In this document: positions 62,044 through 64,000 of the stretch, piece after piece | Layout: every line of letters begins with the position of its first letter | Position numbering within the stretch: position 1 is the first letter of the stretch | Assembly (NCBI GenBank): GCA_900316835.1 | Contig: ONEL01000003.1 | Coordinates: 124,001-188,000, forward strand | Length of the DNA: 64,000 nucleotides | Direction of reading: 5' to 3' | Origin: an uncultured Prevotellaceae bacterium | GTDB taxonomy: Bacteria > Bacteroidota > Bacteroidia > Bacteroidales > Muribaculaceae | Notes under the pieces: generated by a model | Seen by the model: only the letters and a program-made list of their open reading frames with translations | What the model was told of the DNA's origin: nothing | Databases searched by the model: none | Position numbers and translations under genes: made by a program

Positions 62044-62997
62044 ATGGACATTTCGGTTGTAGTACCACTATTTAACGAAGCTGAGTCGCTGCCTGAGCTA
62101 GCAGCCTGGATTGAAAAGGTGATGACTGAAAACAGCTTTACCTACGAGGTGCTGATGATTAACGACGGTAGCACCGACAACTCTTGGGAAGTGATAAAAA
62201 AACTCAGTGCCGACAATCCCTGCATCAAGGGAGTGTGCTTCCGCCGCAACTATGGTAAGTCGCCAGCGCTCTACACAGGTTTTGAACGAGTGCAGGGCGA
62301 TGTGGTAATCACTATGGACGCCGACCTTCAGGACTCTCCCGACGAAATCCCCGAGCTATATCGCATGATAAAGGACGAAGGCTATGACCTGGTGAGTGGC
62401 TGGAAGCAAAAACGCTACGACCCATTGTCGAAGACGTTACCCACCAAGCTCTTTAACGCCACCGCCCGCAAGGTGAGCGGCATCAAGAACCTGCATGACT
62501 TCAACTGCGGGCTCAAGGCTTATCGCAACGACGTGGTGAAGCACATTGAGGTGTATGGCGACATGCATCGCTACATTCCTTACCTTGCCAAGAATGCGGG
62601 GTTCGACAAGATTGGAGAGAAAGTAGTTCATCACCAGGCACGCAAATATGGCAAGTCGAAGTTCGGTCTCGACCGTTTTGTAAATGGCTATCTCGACCTG
62701 ATGACGTTGTGGTTCCAGTCGAAGTTTGGTGTTAAGCCCATGCATTTCTTCGGTTTGCTGGGTAGCTTAATGTTCTTCATTGGCTTGATTGCTGTGATTG
62801 CGGTGGGTGCGATAAAGCTCTACAACATGCATGCCGGCAATCACTATATCCTAGTCACCGACTCCCCCTATTTTTATCTCGCGCTCACCTGCATGATACT
62901 AGGCACACAGCTCTTCCTCACGGGTTTCTTGGGTGAGCTGATAGCTCGCAACTCGGCAGGTCGCAACCACTACGAGATTTCGGAAGAAATAAAGTAA
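62044..62997 (+). CDS. GT2 family glycosyltransferase (DPM-like)
   Basis: The 317-residue protein has the GT-A fold start DISVVVPLFNEAESLPELAA, the DxD metal motif in TMDADLQDSPDEIP and two C-terminal membrane segments (FFGLLGSLMFFIGLIAVIAV and YLALTCMILGTQLFLTG). It should transfer a sugar to a polyprenyl phosphate in the inner membrane, like dolichol-phosphate mannose synthase; the sugar is not known. Confidence 0.92.
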   Translation: MDISVVVPLFNEAESLPELAAWIEKVMTENSFTYEVLMINDGSTDNSWEVIKKLSADNPCIKGVCFRRNYGKSPALYTGFERVQGDVVITMDADLQDSPDEIPELYRMIKDEGYDLVSGWKQKRYDPLSKTLPTKLFNATARKVSGIKNLHDFNCGLKAYRNDVVKHIEVYGDMHRYIPYLAKNAGFDKIGEKVVHHQARKYGKSKFGLDRFVNGYLDLMTLWFQSKFGVKPMHFFGLLGSLMFFIGLIAVIAVGAIKLYNMHAGNHYILVTDSPYFYLALTCMILGTQLFLTGFLGELIARNSAGRNHYEISEEIK

Positions 62998-63009
62998 AAA
63001 AAGGCTCGC

Positions 63010-63486
63010 ATGTCAGTTTTCTCAAGACATAATCTCCTCATTGCTGTGATGGCACTACTTGGCATCACCATGGTTTCGTGCAACAATGATAATTGCTCAG
63101 GCAATAGCAACGCCATTCCGCTGGCTGCATTCTATGAGGGTCAAAGCAACGTCAGCGTGCCTAATCTCACTGTCTATGGCATAGGAGCCCCCAACGACAG
63201 TTGCATCATTAGCGAGACCAGTGCTACCCAGGTTTACTTGCCACTGCGCCTTGAGGTCACCTCATGCCAGTATGTTCTCGACTACAATGTGGAAGGCATC
63301 GAAAATGACACCATCAGCCTGAAATATGATGCGGTACCCTATTTTGAGTCGCACGAGTGTGGCGCGATGTACAATTTTAACATAACCTCGTTTGCTTATA
63401 CCAAAAATGTTATCGACTCGATTGCCATTCCTAATTCAAAGATTACCAATGCCGACATGGTGTCGATAAAAATCTACATGCAATGA
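63010..63486 (+). CDS. DUF6452 family lipoprotein
   Basis: The 158-residue protein has a signal-type start (LLIAVMALLGITMVSC, Cys near residue 24) and the DUF6452 pattern (NVSVPNLTVYGIGAPNDSCI, ... YEST-type SHECGAMYNFNITSFAYTKN). It is followed directly by DUF6048 with an ATGA overlap, a recurring pair in Bacteroidetes. Function unknown; probably an outer-membrane lipoprotein. Confidence 0.82.
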   Translation: MSVFSRHNLLIAVMALLGITMVSCNNDNCSGNSNAIPLAAFYEGQSNVSVPNLTVYGIGAPNDSCIISETSATQVYLPLRLEVTSCQYVLDYNVEGIENDTISLKYDAVPYFESHECGAMYNFNITSFAYTKNVIDSIAIPNSKITNADMVSIKIYMQ

Positions 63487-64000
63487 GAGGTAAGGGTTTT
63501 ATAATATTAAAGGTGTGCCTGGTGACCTTGATGATGATGGTGACCATGGCAACAATGGCACAGGAGCCTCAAGAGCCCCAGCGCAAGGTAACACCCGTCA
63601 AGCCATCGACCAACAAGGTAATGACCCCGCCAAAGGGCACCGACGAGAAGATCATAGAGCAATATCTAAGTGGTGACACCGCTCAAGCACGAGCCCAGGA
63701 GCGCAAAGACTCACTGGCGAAAATATATCCACATTATCCCACCCTCACCGAGTTGCAGCTAGGAGTCAACTTTGGCGACGCACTTTTAATGGCTTTTGGG
63801 CAAAAGTACTCATCGTTTGACGTGAGTGCAACGCTCAACATGTGGAATCGCTTTCAGCCCGTGCTTGTGCTTGGCTTGGGAAGAGCCAAGGACTCCCCCG
63901 ATGACATGAATTTCACCTACACTGGTAAGCTCTCACCCTATTTTAAAGTGGGAGCCAATTTTAATTTTCTTTTCAAGAAAGAGCCACGCTATCAGGTCTA
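63483..64000 (+). CDS. DUF6048 family protein (3' partial)
   Basis: The ATG at 63483 overlaps the previous stop (ATGA). The visible 172 residues start with a signal peptide (FIILKVCLVTLMMMVTMATMAQ), then a Pro/Lys-rich linker and TLTELQLGVNFGDALLMAFG, leading into a beta-barrel-like region. This matches DUF6048 family proteins. The frame runs off the right edge. Confidence 0.82.
   Translation, partial: MRGKGFIILKVCLVTLMMMVTMATMAQEPQEPQRKVTPVKPSTNKVMTPPKGTDEKIIEQYLSGDTAQARAQERKDSLAKIYPHYPTLTELQLGVNFGDALLMAFGQKYSSFDVSATLNMWNRFQPVLVLGLGRAKDSPDDMNFTYTGKLSPYFKVGANFNFLFKKEPRYQV

Overview
The window comes from a gut-type Bacteroidales genome, most likely close to Muribaculaceae. The evidence is: Bacteroidetes-type promoters (-7 box TAnnTTTG, in places with TTG/TTTG about 19-20 bp upstream) in front of many genes; families largely restricted to this phylum (DUF4270, DUF5106, DUF4199, DUF6452, DUF6048, a single-domain glycogen synthase-like protein, a Gln/Gly/Arg-rich RluB-type pseudouridine synthase); anaerobic 2-oxoacid:ferredoxin oxidoreductase genes; and several secreted proteins ending in a C-terminal sorting-like tail. 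The species cannot be named from the sequence alone.

Layout. 1-1006: minus-strand vorB (partial) and vorC for ferredoxin-dependent 2-oxoacid oxidation. 1186-6790: a TonB-dependent receptor followed by two lipoproteins. An AT-rich two-gene cassette sits between them and is flanked by a 108-bp direct copy of the receptor gene's 3' end. 6901-22055: a long, mostly minus-strand housekeeping stretch (TPR protein, kdsA, rsmE, a nucleoside transporter, BFN nuclease, mnmA, DoxX, DUF5106, CreD, tRNA-Thr, DUF4270, glycogen synthase-like, asnS, RluB-type synthase). 22396-25308: a large secreted multidomain protein. 25548-25764: rpsO with an out-of-frame internal deletion. 25859-36188: a papain-like hydrolase, then YqaA, trxB, lolA, ftsK, trkH, trkA, dxs and a 55-residue membrane protein.

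36303-37531 is a mobile-like locus: an array of REP-like palindromes directly upstream of a Y1/HUH (RAYT-type) transposase with an extra C-terminal domain. 37614-44997: secreted or membrane-associated accessory genes (two related secreted proteins, a DUF4105 protein, an orphan C-terminal tail, and a GH53 endo-galactanase). 45078-50219: small enzymes, acyl-ACP thioesterase, acetyltransferases, a deletion scar with three truncated genes, and a flavodoxin-like protein. 50253-58648: a CotH/dockerin protein facing a DMT-family gene across a palindromic divergent promoter, an HD hydrolase, PBP4-type dacB, rsmI, a coiled-coil lipoprotein and glycerate kinase. 58666-61119: the acpP-fabF-rnc cluster. 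61457-64000: DUF4199, a GT2 glycosyltransferase, DUF6452 and a partial DUF6048 gene.

The observations most worth a second look are the REP array with its RAYT, the cassette duplicated into the TonB-receptor 3' end, the broken rpsO, and a 15-bp perfect hairpin inside the first 20 codons of rnc, the gene for the enzyme that cuts such hairpins. I saw no CRISPR array, rRNA operon or prophage.
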